Shown piece after piece: positions 7,712 through 15,451 of a stretch of DNA of 15,451 nt (position 1 is its first letter; each line of letters starts with the position of its first letter). The notes beneath the pieces are model-generated. The model made no database searches, had not been told where the DNA came from, and saw only the letters and a list, made by a program, of their open reading frames with translations. This DNA is from Candidatus Hodarchaeota archaeon (lineage in GTDB: Archaea > Asgardarchaeota > Heimdallarchaeia > Hodarchaeales > YT1-039): positions 1 through 15,451 of the forward strand of contig JAEOTF010000124.1 of assembly GCA_016840025.1 (NCBI GenBank). The letters run 5' to 3'. Both the position numbers and the translations under genes were made by a program.

Positions 7712-8148
7712 GGATTTATAAACTGGGTTAATCTCCAAAACACATACGAAGCCATTTCAAGACCTCCATCAATATAAATTGCACCCAGTAAGGCAACTAA
7801 ACAATCTGCTAAAGGATTTTGGGCACTTAACCAAATTTGTTGATCCTTTTGCTCTTGTCCCCAGAAGACATATTTCTCGAGTTCGAGGCTTTTCGCAATT
7901 TGAGTAAGAGCATAGCGATTAGCGATTGACCTTTTAAGGTTCAGAATCTCCTCAGTCTTATTAAAACCGCCTTTAACAGCGCGGGTCATAATAACAAGAT
8001 TAAGCACGGCTGTGCCAAGAGTGATATAGGCCTCTTGATGTTGATCATCGCCTATTTGATTTTCCATTGCATGACCTACTGTAATAAGACTCCGCATATA
8101 ATATTGGAAGTTATTAAACTGATATTCGATCTGATCTAATAATTCCAT
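7708..8148 (-). CDS. RNase III-fold protein lacking most catalytic acids
   Basis: This short protein, 146 residues from the ATG at 8148, has the helical layout of the RNase III endonuclease domain and no dsRNA-binding domain. The signature helix aligns as HQEAYITLGTAVL against H-N-E-R-L-E-F-L-G-D-A-V-L. Numbered from 8148, Glu39 is kept, but Ile42 and Thr46 replace the catalytic Glu and Asp. Downstream, LADCLVALLGAIYIDGG matches the second motif ADxxEAxxGAIYxDGG. Asp115 is kept and Val118 replaces the last catalytic Glu. With three of the four metal-binding acids gone, dsRNA cleavage is not expected. A structural or RNA-binding role, as in mitochondrial mL44, is an inference. I prefer 8148 because AAGGAT (8154-8159) precedes it at normal spacing. 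At the upstream in-frame ATG (8172) the purine run AAGGGG touches the start codon directly. Confidence 0.72.
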   Translation of the reverse strand: MELLDQIEYQFNNFQYYMRSLITVGHAMENQIGDDQHQEAYITLGTAVLNLVIMTRAVKGGFNKTEEILNLKRSIANRYALTQIAKSLELEKYVFWGQEQKDQQIWLSAQNPLADCLVALLGAIYIDGGLEMASYVFWRLTQFINP

Positions 8149-8153
8149 GGCCG

Positions 8154-8159
8154 ATCCTT
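8154..8159 (-). promoter_or_regulatory. Shine-Dalgarno-like site bearing on the RNase III-like start
   Basis: On the minus strand AAGGAT ends five bases before the ATG at 8148. The other candidate start (8172) has its purine-rich run with no spacer. The choice between the two, which differ by eight residues, is therefore tilted but not settled. Confidence 0.45.
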
Positions 8160-8172
8160 GTTCTATTGGCAT

Positions 8173-8754
8173 CCCCTTCTTTTTCCCTATTTATCAATAT
8201 ATTTCTTTAATTATTATTTTATAACTTTGTGTATGTTATTATTTTTAGAATAAGACTCTTTTTTACATTCTTCGATTATTTTTGATTTTATTTCGAATAA
8301 CTATCATTATATGACCTTATAATTCCTCTATTCGACAATAACTCCTTATTAATCGATTAAATAGAATTTTATTTTTAGATCTTTAATTTTGAACCTTTTA
8401 TCTTTGTTACTTCTTGGTAGTTGGTCGGTTATAGAAATAAAGTAATTAGTAAAGATCTATTTTATATTAAAACAATTGATGAAAGTGAAGAAAATATGGG
8501 AAATTACTAATGCATTCTATATTTTATGCTAACTTCCAAGATTTGCAGACTTCACTATGAACCAATTATTGAACTCCTTTTTAAGATTGAAAGAAATTGT
8601 TTCCTGTCTCCAAAAACTTTAAAAAGCCATAATCGATGGGTTTTCATGACATTTCACGGGATAATGGAACTCACTTACAAAATAGTGCTTAGTCCATCTT
8701 TTACTGTTGAATCATAGTTGGAACAATACCTGATTCCATCAGAAGTAGTAAGAT
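8173..8754. other. Very AT-rich intergenic region
   Basis: The stretch 8173-8510 is extremely AT-rich, with no coding frame of quality on either strand. A 10-base inverted repeat, TAGATCTTTA at 8376-8385 and TAAAGATCTA at 8450-8459, flanks a 64-base spacer; it could be a chance match in such DNA. A 63-codon plus-strand frame at 8526-8717 has more balanced codons, but no ribosome site and no recognisable motif, so I do not call it a gene. The promoters of the diverging RNase III-like and MBL genes must lie somewhere here. No TATA box is clear enough to name. Confidence 0.45.
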
Positions 8755-9693
8755 ATGGTGAATAAGGTGTCTAGACTTAGGAAAATTACAGATCAAGTAG
8801 TAATGACTACATATCCTATTCGGTCTTTACCCAATGTAAATCTGTCAGCTATAGTGTTAGATGATTTTGCAGTTGTAATAGATTCTGGACCCGATACAGT
8901 AGATGGAAAGGATTTCCGAGATAAATTAGTAACCAATTTCAAAGTGCACACTAGGTATTTGGTTTTAACTCACTACCATCGGGATCATACAGGAGGCATC
9001 AACGCTTTTAAGGATGTAAAGTCAATTTGCTCTGAATTTATTCCAAAAACTAAAAGACTAGGACATACAGAGATTTTTCTAAACGCTTACACATTAATTG
9101 ACAATGATTTCAAACTTGAAATTACCAATTGTGGAGGACATACACAGGATTCAAGTTATATTTACTATCCAAAGGAGAAGGTAATTTTTGCGGGTGATTT
9201 AGTATTTACCATTGGTTATCCTCCTTATGGAGGCGACTCAACATGCGATCCTAAGAAATGGTTAGCAGTGTTAGAACAGATGTTAAAAATAAAACCCGAA
9301 TATGTAATTCCAGGTCATGGACCAGCATTATCTTTTGAGGACTTTGTTCAATATGTGGAGGATTTTAAAAGCTTTGAAAAAACTATAAGAGATGCGTACT
9401 TCAATAGAATCACTTTTAGTAAATTAAACATTGTAGAATTTAAAGACATTCCTTATGTGGATTGGATGGCAAGAACTACTTTTAACAGATGGATAAAATA
9501 TTATCAAATGCATGAAGAACTAAAAGAAATACCAAAGAATTTAATGAATATGACTCCTAAAGAAAAAGAAACATATTTGACAAAGAAAACACTGATTGAG
9601 TTAAATTTAATTGCGCAGAAGCTTAAGATTGAGTTGGATGGACGAAAAAAGCAAAGAATAGACCAAATACTTCAACACCTTGATATTCTGTAG
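8755..9693 (+). CDS. MBL-fold metallohydrolase with SAP-like C-terminal tail
   Basis: This 312-residue protein is a metallo-beta-lactamase-fold hydrolase. The zinc ligands are all visible: H73-Y-H75-R-D77-H78 (THYHRDHTGG), H129 (GGHTQDSS), D148 (FAGDLVF) and H188 (PGHGP). This dinuclear site hydrolyses esters, thioesters, lactams or phosphodiesters depending on the branch. The layout is glyoxalase II-like, without a recognisable RNase Z or beta-CASP insert. After a helical linker, residues about 275-309 read LTKKTLIELNLIAQKLKIEL then DGRKKQRIDQILQHL. This is close to the SAP helix-extension-helix motif that binds DNA in nuclear and repair proteins. No signal peptide is seen. The start ATG has only a weak purine stretch upstream. 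It precedes the uvrA pair on the same strand, but a 325-base gap with its own promoter-like site argues against one operon. The substrate is unknown. Confidence 0.82.
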   Translation: MVNKVSRLRKITDQVVMTTYPIRSLPNVNLSAIVLDDFAVVIDSGPDTVDGKDFRDKLVTNFKVHTRYLVLTHYHRDHTGGINAFKDVKSICSEFIPKTKRLGHTEIFLNAYTLIDNDFKLEITNCGGHTQDSSYIYYPKEKVIFAGDLVFTIGYPPYGGDSTCDPKKWLAVLEQMLKIKPEYVIPGHGPALSFEDFVQYVEDFKSFEKTIRDAYFNRITFSKLNIVEFKDIPYVDWMARTTFNRWIKYYQMHEELKEIPKNLMNMTPKEKETYLTKKTLIELNLIAQKLKIELDGRKKQRIDQILQHLDIL

Positions 9694-9763
9694 ATTTTTC
9701 TCCTCGATCTTCAACAGATATAATTTTTAAGGGCGATTAATTCATTCTGAGGCAAAAATTATG

Positions 9764-9772
9764 TTTATAAAT
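9764..9772 (+). promoter_or_regulatory. Candidate TATA box for the uvrA pair
   Basis: TTTATAAAT matches the archaeal TATA consensus well. It sits in an A-rich context, 255 bases before the first uvrA start. Confidence 0.4.
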
Positions 9773-9855
9773 GCTTATCTGATTATTGGCGGTTTTAAAT
9801 GGATTTTTAAGTTAGTTTTAAACCTAATTTTGGAAATAGATGAGAGATCACATTC

Positions 9856-9890
9856 AGTCTACCCTCTCTTCCTACTTAATGAGAGAGACT
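9856..9890 (+). repeat. 10-bp hairpin in the uvrA leader
   Basis: AGTCT (9856-9860) plus CTCTC (9864-9868) pairs perfectly with GAGAG (9881-9885) plus AGACT (9886-9890). There is a 3-base bulge (9861-9863) and a 12-base loop. Flanking GAGAGA and GTCTCT segments could form competing hairpins with the same arms. This may be an RNA structure or a protein-binding site. No T-run follows it, so it is not an ordinary terminator. Confidence 0.4.
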
Positions 9891-10018
9891 ATTCACAAGG
9901 GTACGTCTCTAGCCGCCTAAAATCGTACTGTTCACAGTGCTCCTATATTTGTCTAACAGAATTATTGATTCTAGTAGAATCTGAGTTACATAACAACCAT
10001 TCAATTCAGTGATGAGTC

Positions 10019-12613
10019 ATGGGTCTCCCTAAACTGCAAGAAAAAGCCCAACGTCTGGAAAAACAAGGAAACTTTGATGTAGATTACCTTAATTTAAATA
10101 AGAATAAGTCAAGTTACAGTGATAACGAGAAGTTTCTCATTATCAAGGGTGCAAGACAAAATAATCTCAAGAATATTGATATTGAACTACCCAAATACCA
10201 GTTTATTGTCATTACAGGAGTATCCGGATCGGGGAAGAGTTCACTAGCTTTTGATACGATTTATGCTGAAGGTCAAAGACGATATATCATGTCTATGTCT
10301 GCCTATGCGCGACAATTTCTTAAACAATTGGATAAACCCGATGTTGATCGTATTGAGGCATTATCTCCTGCGATATCGATTGAACAAAAAACCTCTAGTC
10401 ATAATCCACGTTCGACGGTAGGAACAGTTACAGAAATCTATTACTTTTTACGACTCTTGTTTGCGCGTATAGGAGTACCTCATTGTTTCAAATGTGGGAG
10501 AGAGATTAATACTATGACTATCCAGCAGATGGTCGACAAAGTATTAGACCTGAAGATTGGAACTCGCATTTTAGTTTTAAGCCCAAAAGTAGAAGAGAAA
10601 AAAGGGGCTCATAAAAGAATATTAAGGCAGATCAAGGAGGAGGGATTCCAACGTGTGAGAATAGATGGAGAAATAAAATCTCTAGATGATGAGAATATAG
10701 ATCTCAATAGCAAATTAATGCATAACATCGAAATAATTGTTGATCGTTTAGCTATAAATACTAATATTCGAGAACGATTAACAGACTCCATAGAAACCGC
10801 AATAAATCAAAGTAATGGAAAAATTATTGTTACAATTGTAAAAGGAAAGACATCAAAAGATCTATTCTTCTCAGAACAACCTCTTTGTCCAAAATGCAAT
10901 ATAGCTATTTCGAAGATTGAGCCACGATTATTCTCATTCAATTCCCCATATGGGGCTTGTCCTAAATGTAAAGGATTGGGAGACGGGTGTCGCATATGTA
11001 ATGACGCACGTCTTCGACCAGAAGCACTTGCAGTTAGAATTGGCGGGAAAAATATTGCAGAATTGAGTCAATATTCGATTACACGAGTTTTACAGTTTTT
11101 TGAAGATTTACAACTTACTAAACAAGAAAAATTTATTGGAAAGGAACCAATACAAGCAATTAAGAGCCGACTAGGTTTTCTTCAAGCTGTGGGATTAGAC
11201 TATCTTACTTTAGCTCGCGCTGCAAATACTTTGAGTGGTGGAGAAGCACAGCGAGTAAGATTAGCTACACAAATTGGTTCGAAGCTTCGAGGAGTTATCT
11301 TCATTCTTGACGAACCGTCAATTGGTCTTCATTATAGGGACAAATATCGACTTTTAGATACTTTAAAGATATTAAGGGATCGGAAAAACACTATTATAGT
11401 AGTCGAACACGATGAAGACACTATCCGAGCAGCGGATTGGATTGTTGACTTAGGTCCAGGGGGGGGAAACTTTGGTGGAGAAATAATTACCGTAGGATCA
11501 TTAAAGGATATTATTAATTGTCCTGAGTCTATAACAGGTCAGTATCTTTCTGGAAAACGCTTTATCGCACTTCCAGATAATCGACGTGAACCAAATAAAC
11601 ATCATTTAACTATAAAAGGGGCAGCACAACACAATCTCAAAGAAATTGACGTTACTATTCCTTTAGGATTGTTCATTTGTGTAACAGGTGTTTCAGGATC
11701 AGGAAAATCCACATTGGTCAATAATATCTTGCATAAAGCTTTAGCTCAGAAATTACACAGAGCAAAACGCAAAGTAGGGAAATATAAGGAAATTACTGGA
11801 GTAGAGTACCTCGATAAGGTAATTATCATTGATCAATCACCAATAGGACGAACTCCACGCTCCAATCCAGGAACTTATACTAAAGCCTTTGATCATATTC
11901 GAGAACTGTATGCACAGATGCCGTTATCACGCAGACGTGGTTATAAGAGGGGGCGATTTAGTTTCAATGTCAAGGGAGGACGATGTGAAAAATGTAGGGG
12001 AGGAGGACAAGTAAAAATTGAGATGTACTTCTTTGCAGACGTATTTATAAAATGTAACCATTGTAAAGGGAAGAGATATAATCGAGAGACGCTAGAGGTT
12101 CTATATAAAGGAAAAAATATCTACGACATTCTTGAAATGACAGTAGAAGAAGCATTGGTGTTTTTCAAATATATCCCAAAACTTAACAGGATTTTACAGA
12201 CCCTCTATGATGTGGGATTGGGATATATTAAAATTGGGCAACCGTCTCCGAGTTTATCTGGAGGAGAGGCACAAAGAATCAAATTGTCAAAGGAACTAAG
12301 TCGACCCGATACAGGAAAGACATTATATATTTTAGATGAACCTACTACTGGTCTCCATTTTGCGGACGTTCAATTTCTTTTGAATGTGCTACAACGATTA
12401 GTCGATCAAGGAAATACTGTCATAATAATTGAACATAATCTTGATATTATCAAAATGGCGGATCATATTATTGATTTGGGACCAGAAGGAGGAGAAGCAG
12501 GAGGAACGATCATAGCTGAAGGTACTCCAGAAAAGGTTGCCTGTGTTGCACATTCCTATACGGGTCATGCCATAGCTGACTTTTTCCGTCAAGAGCACTT
12601 TAAACAACCATAG
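10019..12613 (+). CDS. uvrA: UvrA excision-nuclease ATPase, lacking the insertion domain
   Basis: UvrA is the ABC-ATPase dimer that finds DNA damage and loads UvrB in nucleotide excision repair. This 864-residue copy has Walker A motifs at 67-75 and 557-565 (GVSGSGKS) and ABC signatures LSGGEAQR at 405 and 746. Its Cys4 sites are complete: C156/C159 with C324/C327, C290/C293 with C314/C317, and C656/C659 with C679/C682. The UvrB-binding region between C159 and C290 is present. Directly after CPKCKGLG (to residue 321) only Asp-Gly precedes C324. The insertion domain that normally follows, 124 residues in the neighbouring copy, is absent, yet the frame is clean. An N-terminal extension of about 38 charged residues precedes the usual first strand ([14 protein letters not shown]). 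The ATG at 10019 has no strong Shine-Dalgarno. Its stop lies 24 bases before the second uvrA. Confidence 0.93.
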   Translation: MGLPKLQEKAQRLEKQGNFDVDYLNLNKNKSSYSDNEKFLIIKGARQNNLKNIDIELPKYQFIVITGVSGSGKSSLAFDTIYAEGQRRYIMSMSAYARQFLKQLDKPDVDRIEALSPAISIEQKTSSHNPRSTVGTVTEIYYFLRLLFARIGVPHCFKCGREINTMTIQQMVDKVLDLKIGTRILVLSPKVEEKKGAHKRILRQIKEEGFQRVRIDGEIKSLDDENIDLNSKLMHNIEIIVDRLAINTNIRERLTDSIETAINQSNGKIIVTIVKGKTSKDLFFSEQPLCPKCNIAISKIEPRLFSFNSPYGACPKCKGLGDGCRICNDARLRPEALAVRIGGKNIAELSQYSITRVLQFFEDLQLTKQEKFIGKEPIQAIKSRLGFLQAVGLDYLTLARAANTLSGGEAQRVRLATQIGSKLRGVIFILDEPSIGLHYRDKYRLLDTLKILRDRKNTIIVVEHDEDTIRAADWIVDLGPGGGNFGGEIITVGSLKDIINCPESITGQYLSGKRFIALPDNRREPNKHHLTIKGAAQHNLKEIDVTIPLGLFICVTGVSGSGKSTLVNNILHKALAQKLHRAKRKVGKYKEITGVEYLDKVIIIDQSPIGRTPRSNPGTYTKAFDHIRELYAQMPLSRRRGYKRGRFSFNVKGGRCEKCRGGGQVKIEMYFFADVFIKCNHCKGKRYNRETLEVLYKGKNIYDILEMTVEEALVFFKYIPKLNRILQTLYDVGLGYIKIGQPSPSLSGGEAQRIKLSKELSRPDTGKTLYILDEPTTGLHFADVQFLLNVLQRLVDQGNTVIIIEHNLDIIKMADHIIDLGPEGGEAGGTIIAEGTPEKVACVAHSYTGHAIADFFRQEHFKQP

Positions 12614-12623
12614 ACATGATGAA

Positions 12624-12628
12624 AAGGG
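12624..12628 (+). promoter_or_regulatory. Shine-Dalgarno site of the second uvrA
   Basis: AAGGG ends 9 bases before the ATG at 12638, inside the 24-base gap between the two uvrA genes. It supports this start and translation from a shared transcript. Confidence 0.6.
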
Positions 12629-12637
12629 TTAATATCA

Positions 12638-15451
12638 ATGATAAGCGAGAATAAAACAGGACAAACACCTATTTCTGAAGAGTTCCTTATAATAAAGGGT
12701 ACAAGGCAAAACAACCTGAAAAACCTGGATATTTACATTCCTCAAAATAAACTAGTAGTAATTACAGGAGTTTCTGGATCGGGGAAGAGTTCACTAGCGT
12801 TTGACACAATCTATGCAGAGGGACAAAGAAGATTCCTTGAATGCCTATCTACTTATGCGCGGCAATATTTGGGACAAATAAATCGACCTGATGTTGACCT
12901 TATTGAGGGACTTTCACCTACCATAGCAATTGAACAACGAACTGGTCAACCTAATCCGAGATCGACAGTAGGAACAGTTACAGAGATTTATGATTTCCTT
13001 CGAGTACTTTTTGCGCGTATTGGCCATCCACACTGCCCTAAATGCGGAAAAACAATTGATTATCAAACTGTCCAGCAAATGGTTGATCAAGTATTAGAAC
13101 TGGAACATGAAACTCGTATACTAATTTTAGCACCGTTAGTTGAAGGAAAAAAGGGTGTTTACAAGACTTTATTGAAAAATCTCCGCATTGATGGATTTCA
13201 ACGGGTGAGAATCGATGACGAAGTCTTTTCACTTGATGAAGACGATATTCAACTCCAGAAAACAGTTAGACATACTATAGAAGTATTAGTAGATCGGTTA
13301 GTTGTTAGAGAGGGTATTCGACAACGTTTAACTGAATCTATGGAAACAGCATTAGATCAAAGTAATGGGCTAGTGACTATTTCTCTTATAAATGATGATA
13401 AAAAGAAAGAAATTAAGTTTACAGAGCTTTTTGCATGCGCTACTTGTGGAGTGAATCTTGGTAAGTTAGAACCAAGGATATTTTCGTTTAATAGCCCCTA
13501 TGGTGCTTGTCCCGAATGTAGAGGGTTAGGAGAAGTGCCAACAATAGACATTGATCCAGATTTGTTAATCACGGATTGGGATAAATCGATTCGAGAAGGA
13601 GGGTACTTGGGAATTGAGCGTGATGAAGATAGCTGGGCATGGAGGTTTTATGGGTCAATTGCTCAGGCTTTTGGCTTTACTTTAGACACTCCAATGAAAG
13701 ATATCCCTCTAGAAGGGTTAAATGTGCTTCGTTTTGGCACCAAGGGTAAAAAGATCAACATGATACGACCTAATGGCTCTACATACAAAAGAGAAATAAA
13801 AGGTACAATCAAATCGATACAGGAATCTCTTGAGCGTCTTAAAGCTGAGGGAAAAGAACCTCCTAGTAGAGTATGGTATCGGAAATTTCTCGTCCCTAAG
13901 ACCTGTAAAACTTGCAAAGGGTCACGATTACGACCTGAGATCCATGCTGTTACAATTGGAGACAAAAACATTATAGAATTAACACAACTTCCAATAGAAG
14001 ACTTATTTGATTTTTTTAATGTACTAGAATTAGCTCCTAATGAAGAAAAAATAGCTTATGAAGTTTTAAAGGAGATTAAGGATCGTTTAGGGTTTCTTAT
14101 GAAAGTTGGGCTGCCCTATTTAACCTTAAGTCGCCTAGCAGGCACACTGAGTGGAGGAGAGGCACAACGAATTCAACTTGCTTCACAAATTGGATCTAAT
14201 TTAGTTGATGTCCAATATATTTTGGACGAACCATCTATAGGACTTCATCAACGGGATAAAACTCGACTTATCCAAACACTTCTCGATCTACGAGATTTAG
14301 GAAATACAGTTATTATCGTTGAACATGATGAAGACACGATCAGGGCAGCAGATTATATTATAGACTTAGGTCCGGGATCAGGAGAACGAGGAGGAGAACT
14401 CGTAGCTACAGGTCCATTAAACACTATATTAGAATGTCCACAATCCATTACGGGGAACTATCTGAATGGAACCCTATCAATTCCTTTACCCAAAGAACGT
14501 CGCAAACTAAAAGAGGAAAGATTAACTGTAAAGGGCGCAGCGGAGCATAACCTAAAAAATATCGATGTAACGATACCTTTAGGATTATTTGTCTGTATTA
14601 CGGGCGTTTCAGGATCTGGAAAATCAACTTTGGTTGAAGAAATCATCTATAGGGCACTTTCACGAGAATTACATGGAAGAAAACAAAAAATTGGACTCTA
14701 TAAAGAGATTAAGGGGATTAATTACATTGATAAGGTGATCATCATTGATCAATCCCCTATAGGACGAACCCCAAGATCAAATCCCGCGACTTATTCCAAA
14801 GCGTTTGACCATATTCGTGGAGTATTTTCAAAGGTACCAAAAGCGCGTGTGCGGGGATACACCGAAAAAAGGTTCAGTTTCAATGTTAAAGGGGGACGTT
14901 GTGAAAGCTGTAAAGGCGCAGGCGAAATTAAAATCGATATGCAATTTCTCTCGGACGTCTATGTCCCTTGCGAACACTGCGGCGGAAAACGCTATAATAG
15001 GGAAACGTTAGAAATATTCTACAAGGGCAAGAATATCTTTGAAATTTTAGAGCTAGCAGTTGAAAAAGCCGTAGAATTCTTTAAAAATATCCCGAAGATA
15101 AAATCAATCCTTCAAACGCTTTGTGATGTCGGGTTGGGATATTTAAAACTTGGGCAACCAGCAACAACGCTCTCAGGAGGAGAAGCACAACGACTAAAAC
15201 TAGCTAGGGAACTAAGCCGCAAAGCAGGAGAACGAACGTTCTATATCCTTGATGAACCGACCACTGGGCTCCATTTTGCCGACATTCAAGTACTTCTTAA
15301 TGTGTTAAATCGACTAGTAAATCAGGGTCATACAGTGGTAGTTATTGAACATAATTTAGATGTGGTCAAATCAGCTGATTATATTATCGACCTAGGACCA
15401 GAAGGAGGAGATCAAGGGGGCGAAATTATAGCAGAAGGAGCGCCAGAAGCG
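12638..15451 (+). CDS. uvrA: UvrA excision-nuclease ATPase, full domain set, C-terminus beyond window
   Basis: The frame is open for 938 codons from the ATG at 12638 to the right edge, so only a few C-terminal residues should be missing. The protein has Walker A motifs starting at residues 44 and 656 and the first ABC signature at 504. Cys4 sites are C133/C136 with C423/C426, C267/C270 with C291/C294, and C755/C758 with C778/C781. A UvrB-binding region lies between C136 and C267. Unlike the upstream copy, it keeps a full insertion domain at residues about 299-422, containing SWAWRFYGSIAQAFGF and RVWYRKFLVP. Its N-terminus is short and canonical. It likely shares a transcript with the upstream copy and could form homodimers or a mixed dimer with it. 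It recognises damage and hands DNA to UvrB, which is not in the window. Closely matching DNA tracts in the two genes point to tandem duplication. Confidence 0.94.
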   Translation, partial: MISENKTGQTPISEEFLIIKGTRQNNLKNLDIYIPQNKLVVITGVSGSGKSSLAFDTIYAEGQRRFLECLSTYARQYLGQINRPDVDLIEGLSPTIAIEQRTGQPNPRSTVGTVTEIYDFLRVLFARIGHPHCPKCGKTIDYQTVQQMVDQVLELEHETRILILAPLVEGKKGVYKTLLKNLRIDGFQRVRIDDEVFSLDEDDIQLQKTVRHTIEVLVDRLVVREGIRQRLTESMETALDQSNGLVTISLINDDKKKEIKFTELFACATCGVNLGKLEPRIFSFNSPYGACPECRGLGEVPTIDIDPDLLITDWDKSIREGGYLGIERDEDSWAWRFYGSIAQAFGFTLDTPMKDIPLEGLNVLRFGTKGKKINMIRPNGSTYKREIKGTIKSIQESLERLKAEGKEPPSRVWYRKFLVPKTCKTCKGSRLRPEIHAVTIGDKNIIELTQLPIEDLFDFFNVLELAPNEEKIAYEVLKEIKDRLGFLMKVGLPYLTLSRLAGTLSGGEAQRIQLASQIGSNLVDVQYILDEPSIGLHQRDKTRLIQTLLDLRDLGNTVIIVEHDEDTIRAADYIIDLGPGSGERGGELVATGPLNTILECPQSITGNYLNGTLSIPLPKERRKLKEERLTVKGAAEHNLKNIDVTIPLGLFVCITGVSGSGKSTLVEEIIYRALSRELHGRKQKIGLYKEIKGINYIDKVIIIDQSPIGRTPRSNPATYSKAFDHIRGVFSKVPKARVRGYTEKRFSFNVKGGRCESCKGAGEIKIDMQFLSDVYVPCEHCGGKRYNRETLEIFYKGKNIFEILELAVEKAVEFFKNIPKIKSILQTLCDVGLGYLKLGQPATTLSGGEAQRLKLARELSRKAGERTFYILDEPTTGLHFADIQVLLNVLNRLVNQGHTVVVIEHNLDVVKSADYIIDLGPEGGDQGGEIIAEGAPEA

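Larger units (their letters stand above)
9694..10018 (+). other. Leader region of the uvrA pair, rich in self-complementarity
   Basis: A T-rich tract follows the MBL stop (9693-9699) and may end that transcript. A TATA-like TTTATAAAT lies at 9764-9772, leaving a leader of about 225 bases before uvrA. This leader contains four mutually complementary segments: GAGAGA at 9842-9847, CTCTCT at 9864-9869, GAGAGAGAC at 9881-9889 and GTCTCT at 9905-9910. An 83-codon frame across the region (9761-10012) lacks a ribosome site and protein-like composition, so I treat it as noncoding. Confidence 0.4.

Noticed and set aside
8376..8459. 10-base inverted repeat with 64-base spacer as a mobile-element end or origin
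   Set aside because: It is short, AT-rich, and lacks direct-repeat flanks or an enclosed gene. A chance match is likely.
8526..8717. 63-codon plus-strand open frame before the MBL gene
   Set aside because: No ribosome site, no recognisable motif, and its codon composition is only slightly better than that of the flanking AT-rich DNA.
9761..10012. 83-codon plus-strand open frame in the uvrA leader
   Set aside because: Its start overlaps the TATA-like box. It has no ribosome site, the product looks random, and the DNA is better explained as a structured leader.
9992..10018. C/D box small RNA (GTGATGA just before uvrA and CTGA motifs nearby)
   Set aside because: The boxes are in the wrong order and spacing for a C/D RNA, and no guide-like arrangement with C' and D' boxes is seen.
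1..15451. CRISPR array, tRNA, rRNA or insertion sequence
   Set aside because: No regularly spaced repeats, cloverleaf-like sequence, rRNA-like conserved blocks or transposase frames were seen on either strand.

Overview
The window looks like AT-rich archaeal DNA. The evidence is indirect. Surface proteins have a short N-terminal signal and/or a C-terminal membrane anchor and many N-x-S/T sequons. TATA-like boxes sit upstream of several genes. Purine-rich Shine-Dalgarno sites precede only some starts. The gene set (LarA-type racemase, GH130, DNRLRE and Ig-like surface proteins, bacterial-type UvrA) would fit a mesophilic archaeon that acquired bacterial genes, and an Asgard-type lineage is a reasonable guess. 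No ribosomal RNA, tRNA or other taxonomic marker is present, so this placement is inference.

Positions 1-2822 are a surface-protein region, visibly richer in G+C than the rest. A secreted protein with about 76-residue InlB-B-like repeats runs leftwards off the edge. Diverging from it is a large membrane-anchored Ig-domain protein that is broken by two in-frame stops and a frameshift. After a 430-base AT-rich gap comes a GH130 glycoside phosphorylase/hydrolase (3253-4713). It converges on a small anchored DNRLRE-domain surface protein (4805-5458, minus).

Positions 5577-8148 hold a LarA-family nickel-pincer racemase/epimerase with all key residues, then a start-less remnant frame on the minus strand (6849-7079), and an FMN-binding split-barrel protein. 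This last gene overlaps tail-to-tail by 4 bases with a short RNase III-fold protein that has lost most of its catalytic acids.

Positions 8149-15451 hold an AT-rich gap, a metallo-beta-lactamase-fold hydrolase with a SAP-like C-terminal tail, a roughly 325-base structured leader, and two tandem uvrA genes 24 bases apart. The first uvrA lacks the whole insertion domain of about 122 residues that the second retains. The second runs off the right edge. Both keep two ATPase modules, the UvrB-binding region and three Cys4 zinc sites, so they may form an asymmetric damage-sensing pair for nucleotide excision repair. uvrB and uvrC are not in the window.

The most unusual items are the catalytically degenerate RNase III-like protein, the insertion-domain-less UvrA beside a complete one, and the possible alternative hairpins in the uvrA leader.
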